In this document: one piece after another, positions 21,492-34,049 of the stretch
Numbering within the stretch: position 1 is the stretch's first letter
Layout: each line of letters opens with the position of its first letter
Origin: Rhodocollybia butyracea
Lineage: Eukaryota > Basidiomycota > Agaricomycetes > Agaricales > Omphalotaceae
DNA length: 64,000 nt
Direction: 5' to 3'
NCBI GenBank assembly: GCA_015501585.1
Contig: JADNRY010000010.1
Span: forward strand, 124,001-188,000
Translations under genes and position numbers: made by a program
The notes under the pieces: generated by a model
Database searches by the model: none
What the model saw: the letters and a program-made list of their open reading frames with translations, nothing else
What the model was told of the DNA's origin: nothing

Positions 21492-21975
21492 TTCTTGAGG
21501 TCTTGCTGGCGAGAGGATGAAATTAAGCCAGACACCACATGATCCTGGAAAACTGTACAGTCGAAAGCTTAGACGCCCGTATTTGGCGCTTATTCTGTCT
21601 GTGACTCATCGATATCGATCATGTTTCTCAATTTCGTCGTTTAACTCGTTTTGCACGAAACAACTGTTAATGGTTCACTGCTATATGTTATCCTAAAGTA
21701 ATGGCAAGTCGAACTCGTCTGCTCTTCCTCCCCAGTTCCTCCCACAACTCTGCACTTCAAGTAACAAGTTGTAACTAAGCGCCGGCGCGCACTTCCCGCT
21801 ACCGGCGACCGCCCACTGCCACAAGAATGAAGTTTTACAGGGCCGTTCACCCCAATATCAAATCTGGCTGTGCAGGATGCTTGCCTTCATCTGACATCAA
21901 GCCTTTTATCATACACTATATATTACACCAGACTACACTTTCACCATCACCTTCGTTTTCTCTTCTTTCTATTCC
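21492..21975. promoter_or_regulatory. divergent region between RPL7 and the membrane-protein gene
   Basis: About 480 bp with no exon signals. A GC-rich segment lies near 21780-21820. Confidence 0.35.
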
Positions 21976-23211
21976 ATGAACTCAACTGGTATTACATGCG
22001 TCAAGTTCCAATGGGTGTGTTTTTCGTCATTTCATAAGTGCGTTTACTCATAATCTCGTAGAGTTCCAATTCCCTTGGCCAAAATCCTTGCGAAATTGCT
22101 GAGAGACTGAATTCTGCTTGTACCACCTCCAATGGCTGTAAGTCAAACTCTAAATATGTATTGGAAAAGTACTCACGCTATCTAGCATACTTCCCTGAGC
22201 TCGATGCCCAGGTTCCATTCACGTTATCCTCAGAAGATCAAAATCCCTGCGTTTGCACTTCTGTAGTCTACAACCTCGTATCCCTTTGTCGACTGTGCCA
22301 AACCGTCGACGGCTTGACGTACGCAACGTAGGTGGTATGATATCTATCGTGTTCATGTGCTCAAGCTGTGCGGCAGATGGACTCAATGGACGACTAACTG
22401 TTCAACCCTTCAAACTGGGTGAGTCGAGACTGGGGTTGCTCAACCTGATGTATTGAGCGATGATCAGATTTCCCATGGGAATACCAAGTGGAACGGCCGT
22501 GCCAGCTTGGGCATATCAGAATGTTACAGTAAGTCAGAGAAGCAATTCCCTTTTTGTTTTTAGCTCATTTAGTGAAGCAAACCAATGCGTTCAACGAAAC
22601 CTTAGCGGCGGAGGTTGCCACCAACAGTGAGTGCGACTCGTTTCTATGCCCTGTGATTTTTTCCGACAGCTCTATGCATCAGATCACACTGAATCATCCA
22701 GTGCCCCTGTTCCTTCTTCAACTAATGCGCCCTTACCTGCCTCGGATTTAAGCAAACCGAAAAATAAAACTGCTGCAATCGTAGGGGGAGTTATTGCTGG
22801 TCTCATTGGCGTCGCTCTACTGGCTCTAATTGTGTTCTGGTTACAACGGCGGAAACGTGCAAGATCAGCCCCTTCAACTGCATATCTGGAAACCCGTCAA
22901 GGTCCAAGCGCTGCAGACACAAGTTTTAGAGGCCAATATGCACCCATTGGCGTGTCCAAACATGAGGTGTGTGCTTTGGGGCCTCTGTTGACAATTTTCT
23001 GATACCTTTGCCAAAAGTCAAAGAGTGGACCTCCTCATCTACCGTACCACCTTGACCTTCGAAGTCCTGACGACTCCGACTTTTCATTCGTAAGTGCTTT
23101 ATTCTGGACGTGGTTTTAGTACTAAATTTTGACCAGGATCCTTATGATCCCTCTCTAACGGGTTCGTTATCGAAGGAATCCAAGGAAGAAACCATTTCAT
23201 CGCCTCCATGA
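21976..23211 (+). CDS. single-pass membrane protein with Cys-rich ectodomain, copy A
   Basis: About nine small exons from ATG 21976 to TGA 23211. The ectodomain reads NSLGQNPCEIAERLNSAC, SSEDQNPCVCTSVVYNLVSLC, CQTVDGLTYATWTQWTTNCS and FPMGIPSGTAVPAWAYQNVT. It has paired cysteines and an N-glycosylation-type NxT. A Ser-rich stalk (SSSAPVPSSTNAP) leads to a 23-residue TM helix (AAIVGGVIAGLIGVALLALIV) followed by QRRKRAR (stop transfer) and a short cytosolic tail. The same layout recurs in the genes at 37324 and 39044. The ATG lacks a convincing signal peptide after it, so an upstream exon may exist. The function is unknown; a wall-sensing or adhesion receptor is a guess. Confidence 0.75.
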
Positions 23212-24068
23212 GTAGGGCTATTTAACTTATTCTTTTATTCTTTCGGACATTAGCATCATACGGACCGTACCCTCCTTCATAGTTTACTTTATTTCCAACT
23301 AGATTGTCAATACTTGAAAGGCAAGCCTGATTTGCACGTGGTATTTTAGTGTTGGGACTCAGTATCACAACAGCAGGGACTCCGCGTTTATCGCTTTTCA
23401 GTGTTCCCATGCCGAGTTTATCGTCTCCAAACTCAGCCGCGTCTAGCAGATTTCGTTGCTGAAGCGTTAGCGGGTTTGGTCAAATGGGGATTCATCCGCT
23501 TAATCGGAGACTCGAGACACCCACCGAGTTCACATCAAGTACCCCGAACATCTTGCTACTTTTCCCAAGTTCCAAAGTTGCGATCTGTCATACGCCACGA
23601 ATATTCGAGATGTCCGCACAAGTTTGGCTGAAGGCTTTCTCAGATGAACTCGACTTTGTAGCAACCTTTTCTAAAGCCTTTGTCTTGACATGACCTGGGG
23701 ACAACTTAATGAGCTGGGCAACGCTGTACAAGATGTAGAGATAGTAGCAGTTACAACCCTCGCGTTAGGGAATATCTTCTCAACAAAATCCAGGCTCTTC
23801 CTTCCATTACAAATGTACTTTGCTGATGATAAAGGTAACCAAGTTGTCAACGCACGTCAAGGACCAAAGAGAGATACTACGACATTGTATGGAAATCTTC
23901 ATCTCAGTTGCCTAGGTTGCCTCAGATTTTCGCTATTGAATCAATGGGAAACCGAGAAGCGGTGGGTTCTTGAGAAAACAGGAAAACAGGTTTTTTATTG
24001 GTTCAGTACATGTCTACTTTTGATAATGAGAGGATCAACTTTTTAAGTACGTCGTTACAAGCGAAGAA
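23212..24068. other. no gene recognised
   Basis: Open frames of 69-118 codons on the plus strand (23401-24046) start with non-ATG codons or lack splice and family signals. I leave this as unannotated intergenic DNA. Confidence 0.4.
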
Positions 24069-26645
24069 TTACATGGCCTTTTCGACATCAGCCGTCGCAC
24101 CAGTCGCATTAACAGCATTATCATCTTCAACGTCATTATGCCTGCATCATAAGTAAAAAAAATTGTAGTTTAAGAATAGAACTTCGTCTGGTGTTGTAGA
24201 TACGCACCTATCAGAAAGATACATATCCTTCACAAAGAAGGACAACACAACCGGAATAACCGCGATCACTGTAGCGACGATGAGGAGGATTTTCATCGTG
24301 TAATCGTATGATTTTATCTGTTAGAAGGAGATAAATAAAATGACGGATAACGGGCTACCGACGGAGCGAAGGAATACTCACAATTTCTTCATAAGCAGCC
24401 TCATTCGTCCGATACGTAACCGCTGTAGTGATACTCGCATAGATCCCATCGATCTGCGTAGAGTTTAATAGCCCATTCAGGTTCATAGCCAACTGCTTCG
24501 GCATGTAGTCTCTCCAGATTGCGGCGGCAATTGCGGAACCGACGGCGTTCTACAGTAGGATGATCCAACTTCAGATCCAAAACCAACCCGAAAAAGGAAC
24601 TCGTTGTGAAGCTCACCCCGATAGCAGCCCACAACAACACAAATGCAGTGGCTGTTCCTAAATCCTGATGTCTCACACTGCCCTGAGCGAGAAGCTGCGA
24701 CGAACAGGCTGCGATACCCCCACCGAGGCCTTGGAGGACTTGACAGATTACGAGGAAGCCAGTGCTCCCGTGGGCTCCTTTGGATTTGATCATGAGGCCG
24801 ACTCCAAGAAGACGGATGCATAAGCCAATGGTAAGGAGGAACTAGTGTTTTACGGAGGTTAGTATGAGTATGATGATATAGTATGGTGGTGCCAACCTTG
24901 GTACGACGAGTGTATGCTTGGATGAATCCAGTAAGGATACCAAACACCGTAAGAGCGAGTGTTTGTGTGTACCCAAAATAGCTAGTAAAATGGTCAGCGA
25001 TACTCACCCCAGCTTTAAAAAACAACTCTACTCACTTTTGGTCCACAACACTCCAATCCCGAGTGACAAAAATAAAACTATACTGGTACGTATACTGTAG
25101 ATAAAAAGACACGAAATCGAAGAACCCGATGAAAGCTGAGAACAAGATCGTCTTGTTCTTGAAGAATGTCATTGGGAACACTGGTACTCTCGCGATACGC
25201 GCTTCGTAGGGGATTAGTGCGAGGAGGATGACACCACCGCATACAAGCATGGCGATGATATTGGGGGAGCTCCAGGTGGTGAGAGAGCCATTAACGAGAG
25301 TAAGACTGCGATGTGAAGAAAGAACATCAGTGCCTTTGGGCGAGTCAAATAAAAAATAAATAAATAAGGACTGACGGAACCAACAAGCATGCCCACCCGG
25401 CAGCGAAAATCAACAATCCAACCGCATCCATATCAATCAAAAACTGCCAAAGTCTAACGAAAAACGGTTTATCTGATACAATCCTCGGCGCATCCACCTC
25501 CCCACCAACATTCGTAGCAACAACGCCTAGCTTCCTCGCACGATGCTGCGCCCAATAGAGCGTGATGGTGATCGGCGCGAGAGCCGCAGGAACGATGATG
25601 GCGAACATGCCGTAGCCCCATCTCCACCCAGAGCGAGCAAGCACCTCGGCGGATATGTTGGATGCTACTGCCCAGTTGACGAGGAAGGGAACGGAGTACA
25701 TAGAGGAGAGGAGGGAACGCCATCGGAGGGATGTCACGTCTCCGATGATTATCTTGGGAAGGTGGTTAGTGGATTTTGTGGATAACGAATGAGGAAGGGG
25801 ATTACCTGGATCAGAATCTCTAAGCATGAGTAACCTACGTAGTAGATGATCCCACCTGCGGCGTAGGTGCTGATGTTTGTGCATGCTGCGAGGACTGTAG
25901 CAGGTAAAATGGGTTGGCGTACTTTAGCATATGAGGAGAAAGGACGTAAAGGACAATGATACTTACGAATGTATCCCAGGCAGTAAAAGAATACCAAGAA
26001 TGTAAATGCCTCAGCTCGACCAAATGTATCTGCGATCTAAAGTATGTGAGATAAATACCTATAGACGTCTTTGAAGCGAAAGGAGCTTACTTTTGCAGCT
26101 ACAGGCTTCATGCAAGCCAAGATGATAGCCTGATAGCATCTCGCTCGATTAGTAACGGGACGATATCGATCGGCGCTGGAAAAACTCACCTGGGCTGTTG
26201 AAACGGCACCGAGAAGAGAGTGCTGATTAAAGGAAGATGTGGCGTAGACTTGGTATGTCCACGTCGTTTGGCCTAAGCAATCGGGACAGCAGGTAAATCA
26301 GCAAATAGAGTAGAAAGAGGAATCAAGGGAGCAACAGATACATACCATCCAAGGAATACACATACGAAATAAGTGCAACTCCTATCCAGAATGCAATCCG
26401 CGATTTTGGTCCCCTACAGCCAAGACACGCGACGATGAGCTCGAAAGGTAATGGAAAATTTCAAAGGTGGAAATCACGTACCAAACACGTTTAACAGCTT
26501 CAACTTTGACCAGACCCCCAGTCTGGCCCTCCCCAACGAGAACAATATGCTGAGAGATGTGTTTCTCGTTGTAGTCGCTGGAAGAACCCTTACGTTCCTC
26601 TTGACCCAGTTGCGGGAGATGTTCTGTACTCATCATAGTGGACAT
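24069..26645 (-). CDS. siderophore-iron MFS transporter (SIT/ARN family)
   Basis: Intron-rich minus-strand gene from ATG 26645 to TAA 24069. The hydrophilic N-terminus (MSTMMSTEHLPQLGQ) is followed by many TM segments in separate exons. The MFS signature region is KPVAAKIADTFGRAEAF, the usual SIT loop and helix. Other family regions are WTYQVYATSSFNQHSLLGA, QVLQGLGGGIAACSSQLLAQ and AVGSAIAAAIWRDYMP. The C-terminus is acidic. SIT transporters (Sit1, MirB, Str1) import ferric siderophores by proton symport at the plasma membrane. The neighbouring ADE1 gene is unrelated and divergent. A strong iron-GATA-type site lies in the promoter. I did not resolve every exon, so the exact length (probably near 600 residues) is not fixed. 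Confidence 0.88.
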
Positions 26646-26715
26646 GACGACGAGCCAGTACAGTTCAGACGAGCAATTTTAGATCTTCTCGAGTCCCAAG
26701 AGGAAAGTGAGGGTT

Positions 26716-26724
26716 ATCTGATAA
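26716..26724. promoter_or_regulatory. iron-responsive GATA site (ATCTGATAA) upstream of the SIT gene
   Basis: GGTTATCTGATAAC contains ATCTGATAA, matching the extended ATCWGATAA consensus bound by fungal iron GATA repressors (Urbs1/SreA/Sre1). It lies 71-79 bp upstream of the transporter ATG. Further GATA cores follow (TTTTATCT near 26733, TTTATCCTGATATC near 26750). It fits repression of siderophore uptake when iron is plentiful. Confidence 0.65.
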
Positions 26725-27419
26725 CAGAGAAATTTTATCTATCCAGCTTTTTATCCTGATATCGCTATCACTCTCAGCCACGTTTCAATGAATTTGCCGA
26801 GGCGGTGTTCCTGGATTTATTTTTTGAGTACCGTAACCTGGTGTAGTCGTGTGAGTAGTCCTAGTCATGGAGCAAATTTCGCGCAGATTTGGAGTTGGGG
26901 TTGTGGTTTCGAGGCTTTGGGAGCCTCCTTTGATTTGAGGTTCCAGTGAGTGCGAGCGTTTTATGGATAGGGAAGAATGTTTGCAGTTCATTTTTCGACA
27001 GCGCCTTAGAGACCATAGTGAAGCGAAGGTCGGAGTTCGACTGCGCGGGTGCGCCTTATGGCGTCAACGTGCTTGGCACAGCGGGTTCTAGACCGTTCTT
27101 GGCCATGGCGAAGTTCGCTAGTAGCACCTAGCTTCGGCTATCACTACTGGATGCCTGCTGTAACTGACTGAACACCTGCTGGATCCGAAAAACTACCTAC
27201 TGGAACAGTTATTCTGGCAGCAGTCATCCTGGTGTCCGATGTCCAGTCCGCATACTCAATTCTGCCCATGCATCAGCAATACACATCGAAAAAGCGTATG
27301 TAAGATTGAAATTTGTGCTCGCGGAGGTCCAGGATAACAGGATTGGTGTTACCGGACCGAGAATCAGTGATCGGCATCGGAGGTCCGACGAAAATTAAAA
27401 AAGTAGCCTCTTCACCATA
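26725..27419. other. intergenic between SIT and ADE1
   Basis: Divergent promoter space with no exon signals beyond the GATA cluster at its left side. Confidence 0.4.
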
Positions 27420-28500
27420 ATGGCGGCTTTAACAGAGACCAGCTTGTCTGATCTTCATCTGCTTTCAAAAGGCAAAGTACGCGATGTGTACAGTACAACC
27501 TCGCCTGAACACCTCCTGTTTGTCGCAACGGATCGAATATCGGCGTATGATGTTATCTTAAGGAATGTACGAGGCTTTACACGGTTTTTTGAGGGTTAGA
27601 AAAGTGACTTCCGATACAGGGAATACCGGGAAAGGGGAAAATTCTCACTCAGATATCTTTATTCTGGTTCTCCAAATTGGGCCACATCGTACCGAATCAT
27701 TTTGTGACTGCAAATGTCGACGAAATGCCGCCAGAAGTTGGAAAGTACAAGGTCCAACTCGACGGTCGAGCAATGCTCGTCAAGAAGGCTCAAGTCGTGC
27801 AACTGGAAGCGATAGTTCGAGGATATTTGGCTGGTAAGCTTCGATGTCATTCGATTGGCATCCGACTAATGGGAATTTCAGGATCTGCTTGGTCGGAATA
27901 CAAGAAATCTGGAACCGTTCACGGGATTCCTCTTCCTGTTGGTCTTGTTGAGTCACAGAAACTACCGGCGCCTCTCTTCACGCCTTCAACAAAAGCAGAG
28001 CAGGGTGCGCACGATGAGAATATATCCCCTGATCAAGGTCATTATTTTCTTTGCTCTCGACATCACAGCTCACATTTTGTTCTAGCCGCCAATCTGATCG
28101 GCGAAGCATTATACGCTCAGATATCTCAAACGGCTCTCAAACTCTATACTGAAGCAGCTGAATATGCGCTTTCCAAAGGCGTCATCCTTGCGGATACAAA
28201 ATTTGAGTTTGGATTGGTACAGTCAACGACTTCCCCAGGGAAACAACTTTGATACTGGTGGATGAGCTTCTTACTCCGGATTCATCCAGATACTGGCCTC
28301 TCGAAGGCTACGAGGCAGGAAAACCGCAGCCCAGTTTCGACAAACAGTATTTGAGAGACTGGATGGTTAGTATCGGTTTCAGAAAAGGATTGGAGAACGG
28401 GAAGGAGGGCGAAGAGGGACAAGGTTGGACTATCGAAAGTTCTGTGGTAGAAGGTACCAGAGCGCGGTATGAAGAGGCTTTAAATTTATTGACTAGTTAA
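27420..28500 (+). CDS. ADE1: SAICAR synthetase (purine biosynthesis), apparent 1-nt frameshift
   Basis: Ligates CAIR and aspartate in de novo purine synthesis. Exons 27420-27566, 27620-27833, 27882-28037 and from 28086 carry the family sequence: KGKVRDVYS (nucleotide loop), [42 protein letters not shown], then [15 protein letters not shown] and [12 protein letters not shown]. Between [11 protein letters not shown] and LILVDELL (about 28230-28255) the frame must shift by one base. The only GT...AG pair there would make a 22-nt intron and does not restore the frame. Either one base is missing in the sequence or this allele is broken. It ends TAA at 28500. Confidence 0.93.
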
Positions 28501-28628
28501 AATTATTCCTATATCGATATGTGTACTAAGTCATTGTGATAAACTCCAAGATCATGATGGTCACAGGCGGGCAAAGCAAGTTTTCCGAGACAAACAAGGC
28601 ACAACTTTCTGGTCTTAAATAAACCGTC

Positions 28629-31480
28629 ATGGCACGTACTCTACGACCGCGTAATTCTCAGTCAAATTATTCGCCAGCTCTCGGAGATGAAGATGGGAAT
28701 GCTGCAGCAGGCTCGATGGACGAAGATAGTGGCAGCGAGTTTGCTCCAGAAGCCGAAAGTAAACCTCGTAATTCGCAAGTTCCTGATGACGAGAACAACC
28801 AGGACGAAAAGGAAGACAACGATGAAGACGATGAACTTATATCTTCAACAGAACCTCCAGAAAAAACAAATGTGCTAACATCGCAACCGTCCGGAGTAAA
28901 GTCCAAAGGAAGGTTGAAGGCGAAAGCGAAAGGCTCTGCGGCCAGTGTAGGGAAATCCACGGTTTCCAAACCAACTACACTTTCTGGAACATTTAGACGT
29001 CAAATGTATGTCCTGCCAACTCCCAGTGTTCATCATCGCCATCGCGCAGTTCCTCTATATTCCGTTTCAGGACGCGTCGAGCGACTCGTTTCTCCGCCCG
29101 CACTGTTTTCTACCCCCGAAGTTGTTTTGACAAACAATTTCACAATGAATGCCACCATTGTGGATCGTCTAAACAAATCTTGGGGTTACAATGTCGGTCC
29201 TGGCCCTATGTGGGAACTTGTTGAAGATCGCGGTTGGTTCAAAGAAGCGCAAGGTCAGATGGAAAGCGAGCGGAATAGAAGGCCAAAGGTCCATGAAAAC
29301 CTCACGGTTCAGAATGGATGGAAAATTTTGAATCCAGAGTGTGTACGCTAGCCTTTTATCGTGGCTCTTATCAGACATCTGATTGTTTGACTCCAGGGAA
29401 GCTGCCATGTATCTTCCTACAGATGATGTGATTACCGAGGAGGGAAATTTGAGGCCTCCTCCTCCGATAGCTTGTTCCTTTGGTCCTTTCGGCTCTCAGA
29501 CTACTCAACTTACGCCTATGTTCCACACGATCAAGATGGGTGTGTATCCTGTTCTTTCAATTCCGGACTGCTCTTATATATCTCTGTCTCGCAGCCGATT
29601 TTATTCCTGGCAGCTCTGCTCATGTCTTCAATGCAGGAGCACCCGTATGGGGTCTTGACTGGTGCCCATTACATCCTGACACCCGTGAGGGTGCGTGTAG
29701 CACAATGGTATTTCTTTCATAAATTGACCGATGTAATGTAGAGTGCGGAAATATGCATTATCTCGCTGTCGGCCCCCTTTCGTCACCGTCTCATTCACCT
29801 GACGTCGGTGTCCGAGTTCCTAGACCTTCCAAGGCGTGCATGCAAATTTGGAGTTTGGCTTCAGATACATCTACAGGTAATGACAATGGTAAAGGGAAAG
29901 GGAAAGTCAAGGAGGCCTCGGGTCCAGGAAAAATGAGATGTGATATGGTTATCTGCATTGACGCTGGATCTGCATACGAGCTCAAATGGTGTCCATTACC
30001 TTCTCCTTCGGCGAAAACTTCGTCTGAAAGTCAACTTCCGGGAAAACTCGGTCTGCTTTCGGGAACATTTGAGGATGGTTCTTTCGCTATCTTCGCAATT
30101 CCGGACCCAAAGGAAATTACACCTTCAGACCACGATTTTGCCCAACCTCTTTACAGTTGAGTCTTGACCGATACGAAATGCCACTCTATTAATGTTATCA
30201 TAGTCAACCTTCCCGAACCTGTTCTGCGAATCGAACTGGAAGAAACATGCTGTATCAGTCTTGACTGGGCTAACAGTGATGTGGTGGCTATCGGAATGAC
30301 AAATGGTAATGCCTTCCTAATAGGATACCATGCGAGCTTATGTTCCTCACTAGGTTCGGTTGCTGTTTACGACGTCGGCTCGGCACTCAAGCAGGTCGAC
30401 AACACAAGTTAGCACTTTCGCAATCTTTCATTCTCCTATACTGACTATGCTCAGACGCACTTCCTATAGAAAACCTTCTTCCTACACATTACATCAATAT
30501 ACATCAGGCAGCTGTACGAGCTCTTGCGTGGATCCGTGCACCAACTAGTCGCAGCTCGGGAGAGCCGCGTTTTGACGAGGACCCCATAATACTAGGAACG
30601 GGTGGCTACGATGGCTTGGTATGTTTGACGAATATCAGGTCAGGACATGGTTCTGTTATGAACAGGACGAGGGGTGAGCAGTGTAGTTTCTTTTAATCAT
30701 TTCGTTCTCAATCTGCCCACCTAGATGTCATTAATTCAATGGCATATTCGGCTTATGGGGGAGGACCCGTTACTATCGACCACGATGATGCAGTGAAAGC
30801 CTACTCGGCTTCACCAAAAATGCTGGGTAGAGGCCATATGTTGGTTGAACCACAGGGTCCAATCTGGGTGCGTGTTGTGTTTTCGTCTCTATTCGCGATT
30901 TGGTCTGAGAATCCATCAGAGCATTTCTGCATCCGACTATCACCCTCAGCTTGCTGTTGGCGCGGCTGATGGAACGTGTACGACGACAAACCTACTGAGG
31001 TCAACACGTAGGGGTGGGTCTGTGGTGCGTCTATGTTTCTCATTCACATAGAATTCGCGATTCACGACGGTCCCGTAGCCTTTTTTTGCACACAAAATTT
31101 ATCAAATGGACTATAATCGTACCACCAAAGAGTTCCGTATGCTTGAGAAATTCTTTCCAAAGGAGACACAGGATCGCGGAGCAGCTAACAATCCTAACAA
31201 CTTCAAACTCAAAAACAATGCAAACGAGGAGCGGGGGACGGGAGTTTGGCCCAGAGAAGTTGGCATCCATCGAGTAGTCTGGAACAGCGTGGGTGGATTG
31301 GGAGGCGCGGGGCTCTTGGCTTCGGCAACAGGTTCTGGATTGTGCAGAGTTGACGCCTTGACTGGGAGGTGGCTCAAAGAGAAAAGCGTGAAAATGCCAT
31401 ACGGTAGTATAGAGAGTATTAGGCTGGAAGATGGCAGTGTTGCAGATGATATGGACATTGACTCTGATGAGAGTGGTTGA
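28629..31480 (+). CDS. TFC6: TFIIIC WD40 subunit (TFC6/Sfc6, GTF3C2-like)
   Basis: Starts at ATG 28629 (MARTLRPRNSQSNYSP) with a long acidic, Lys/Ser-rich disordered N-terminus (GSEFAPEAE...DEKEDNDEDDE). The WD40 region then follows in many exons: GAPVWGLDWCPLHPD, YLAVGPLSS, CMQIWSLASD, AYELKWCPLPS, KLGLLSGTFEDGSFAIFAIP, VLRIELEETCCISLDWANSDVVAIGMTNG, AVRALAWIRAP, ILGTGGYDGLV, and ASDYHPQLAVGAADGTC. It ends in an acidic tail, DDMDIDSDESG, before TGA 31480. This combination matches the beta-propeller subunit of TFIIIC that helps bind the B box of tRNA genes for RNA polymerase III. Blade exons are assigned by homology; not every intron was resolved. Confidence 0.82.
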
Positions 31481-32161
31481 AAATCATTATGATTTTAGTT
31501 TGGTAGACAATCCCAACTAGCTGAGGGCTGGCTCAAGATGAAAATTGACGAGAACCAAGCGGTAGACGAAGAGAAAAAAACCACAATGAACAGGACAAGT
31601 TTTTTTTGGATAGTTTTATTCGTAGAATACATACATTCCAATTTCGAACCCAGGCAACTGTTACCCAAGCTTACCCAGCGTAACTCTCACTCTTCGTCGC
31701 CTTTCGTTCAATTTCCATCCTACTCAAAAAAATTCCAGTGCAAAGGAAGAGTTGTTGGTACACTAGGTGACTGAACCATCCATGAAAAAAGAATGTTCAG
31801 CCAAAGAGTGTATCAATTGTTCTGAGGCAATACTGTGATGAACCACTATCGTAGAGAGCAGATAGTCGCACATGTGGATGTCAGAGCCTGTCGATGTTAA
31901 AAGATGGGTTCGTCTGAGAAAATTTTGGACCTTTATAGTGGCTGCTCCACGTGACATTAACAGCATTCGGGCCGAGGTTTTGCTGAACCATCTTCGTGGA
32001 GGACCAGGATATGTTATACAGAATGTGCTGTCCGAGGCTCCGAGCTTTGCCTCTTCGCCCAAATCCGGTCTAAGTAAACTGAATCGAGTCATTTTCCAGC
32101 GCTCCGAACCGCATATATATATTTCAGCATTGGAGTCTGTTTGCAAACCAGTGACCATATT
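31481..32161. other. intergenic, no gene seen
   Basis: Frames of 78-131 codons occur on both strands over the same bases without ATG/splice support. The last about 60 bp resemble the region before 34566, showing that the duplication of the transporter gene included some promoter. Confidence 0.45.
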
Positions 32162-34049
32162 ATGTCCTCAGTCAGACCAGTCCAGCCAGGAAGCAACCCG
32201 CTTCCCAAGTTCCAGCTCTTCCTCTTACTGTTGATCCAAGTTACAGGTGAAGGTCACTGGAACACCACGAAATCATCACTCACACAAAGTAGAGCCCATA
32301 ACGGCTGAGGTCATATACCCATTTATCATCGGCGCTGTGAGGAGCACAGGGATTACACACGGAGATGAAAAAAAAGCTGGGTATTTTGCTGGCATAATTG
32401 GGAGTATCTTTTAGAGCTTTTCCGCTCTTCGTGCATCTAACTCACAGTAAACTCTAGGAATCGATGTTTTTTCTAGCAGAATGTCTAACGGTATTCTACT
32501 GGGGACGTCTCTCGGATTTGTACGGTTCGTAGACCACGGTCCCTCGAAATCGGATGTGGATTTAGACTTGAACTTTACAGGTCGTAGGAGAATTCTTCTG
32601 CTCGGTCCTCTGGGGTTGTCAATTGCCATGCTTGGTTTTGGGATTTCCAAGAATTTTGTAGCCCTTGTTGTTTTCCGCGCTTTTCAGGGTATGTTCAATG
32701 GTAATATCGGTGAGCCTGTTATCCGTGAATATTTTTCGACAGCAAACCGACCAAGATCTTGATTTTCGCAGGGGTATCGAAGACAGTTATGGCTGAGGTT
32801 CGTCCTGTCATATCTGCTTTACCACCTATATGAAGTGCACTCATAGATCACTGACTCGACGAACATGGCGGATGCCATTACAATGATCCCAATTATGTGG
32901 ACTGTCGGCTCTGCTGTTGGGTGCGTTGTGTCCAGTCCATTCAACGCGTATCGACTCATTTTTACAGTCCTTCTCTCGGTGGAGTGCTTGCTAGTCCGGC
33001 CACACGATGGCCAAACATTTTCGGAAAGTTTGCATTTTTCCATGATTATCCTTATTTTCTTCCTTGTGCTGCTGCCGGATGTTTGGCATTTGTAGCGTTT
33101 TTCTTTGGTTATCTTGGTTTGAAGGAGGTACTTATCTGTTGCCCCATATCTGACCTAGAAATTTAATATTCATCTTTTCAGAGCTCTCCAGCGTTCAAGG
33201 ATAAAAAGCGCGATGGAATCGCCTCATCAGACGACACCGAACCTTTACTCCGAGATGGAGAACAACGTGAAGACTACGGTTCAGGTGACAATCATGATGA
33301 ACGTAATGAACTTCTCAACGCCAGGGAACTCCTAACTGCCGATTTGCGAATGATTTTATTCAACTATGGGCTACTCTCAGTCACCGATATGGCTTGGTGT
33401 GTGCTCTTCTTCCCTATACAGACTTGTATTGACATGCACACCTAGGTATGTGCTGATACCACTCTCCTACTCTTCATCAATCCCCGTAGGCGGTTTAGGT
33501 CTTTCCCCGTATCAAGTGGGCTTGATTCTGGGCATATTCGCTTCGATAAATGGGACTTGGAACCTATTGGTTCTAAGAAAAATCCTTAAAAAAATAGGTC
33601 CTCGGAAAATGTACATCGTATCGTACGCATCCTTCCTGATTATGTTTCCGCTTTTTTGGATCATACGGGAAATCGCTCATGCTGCGGGAAAGGTCAATGC
33701 TCTGGTATGGACGTTGATTGTTTTCCAGCTTTTCGCCGCAACATTTGTGACCGCCGGGTGGAGTCAGTATAGATATTATACCGTTTGGAAAAATGTTACT
33801 GACTCTGGTTATCTAGACTCGATGTCGTTGCTGATCGTTCGGAGCGCACCACCAAACTCACTTGGTGCAGTCAATGGACTTGCCCAAATGGTTGCATCTG
33901 GGACTCGAGGGCTTGCACCACTTTTCGCATCGTCTTTATTCTCGGTATCACTGGAATCTCATCTTGCTGGTGGACACTTGGTTGATATTGTCCTCATTGC
34001 TTTTTCAATGATAGGAGTCTTCTGTTCTTTCCAGCTTCCAAAAAACTAG
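32162..34049 (+). CDS. MFS transporter, DHA1-type (YCR023C/ZIFL-like), tandem copy 1
   Basis: Starts MSSVRPVQPGSNPLPKFQ at 32162 and is split by about eight introns of about 50-75 nt. Motif A is present across a splice junction (FYWGRLSDLYGRRRILLLGP). Further helices include GISKNFVALVVFRAFQGMFN, GVSKTVMAEITD, GSAVGPSLGGVLASPATRWP and LPCAAAGCLAFVAFFFGYLG. An acidic central loop follows, and the second half has SYSSSIPVGGLGLSPYQVGL and SAPPNSLGAVNGLAQMV. The exon join near 33770 works with donor GTCAGT and acceptor CTAG, which keeps phase in both tandem copies. About 470 residues, 12 TM segments predicted. The family includes fungal and plant proton-coupled exporters; the substrate is unknown. 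Confidence 0.88.

Noticed and set aside
28206..28240. A 22-nt intron (GTACAG...CCCAG) in ADE1 to explain the frame change
   Set aside because: Too short for splicing, and removing it leads directly to a stop codon.
31538..32158. Possible small genes between TFC6 and the MFS gene
   Set aside because: Frames lie opposite each other on both strands, lack splice context and lack family signals.
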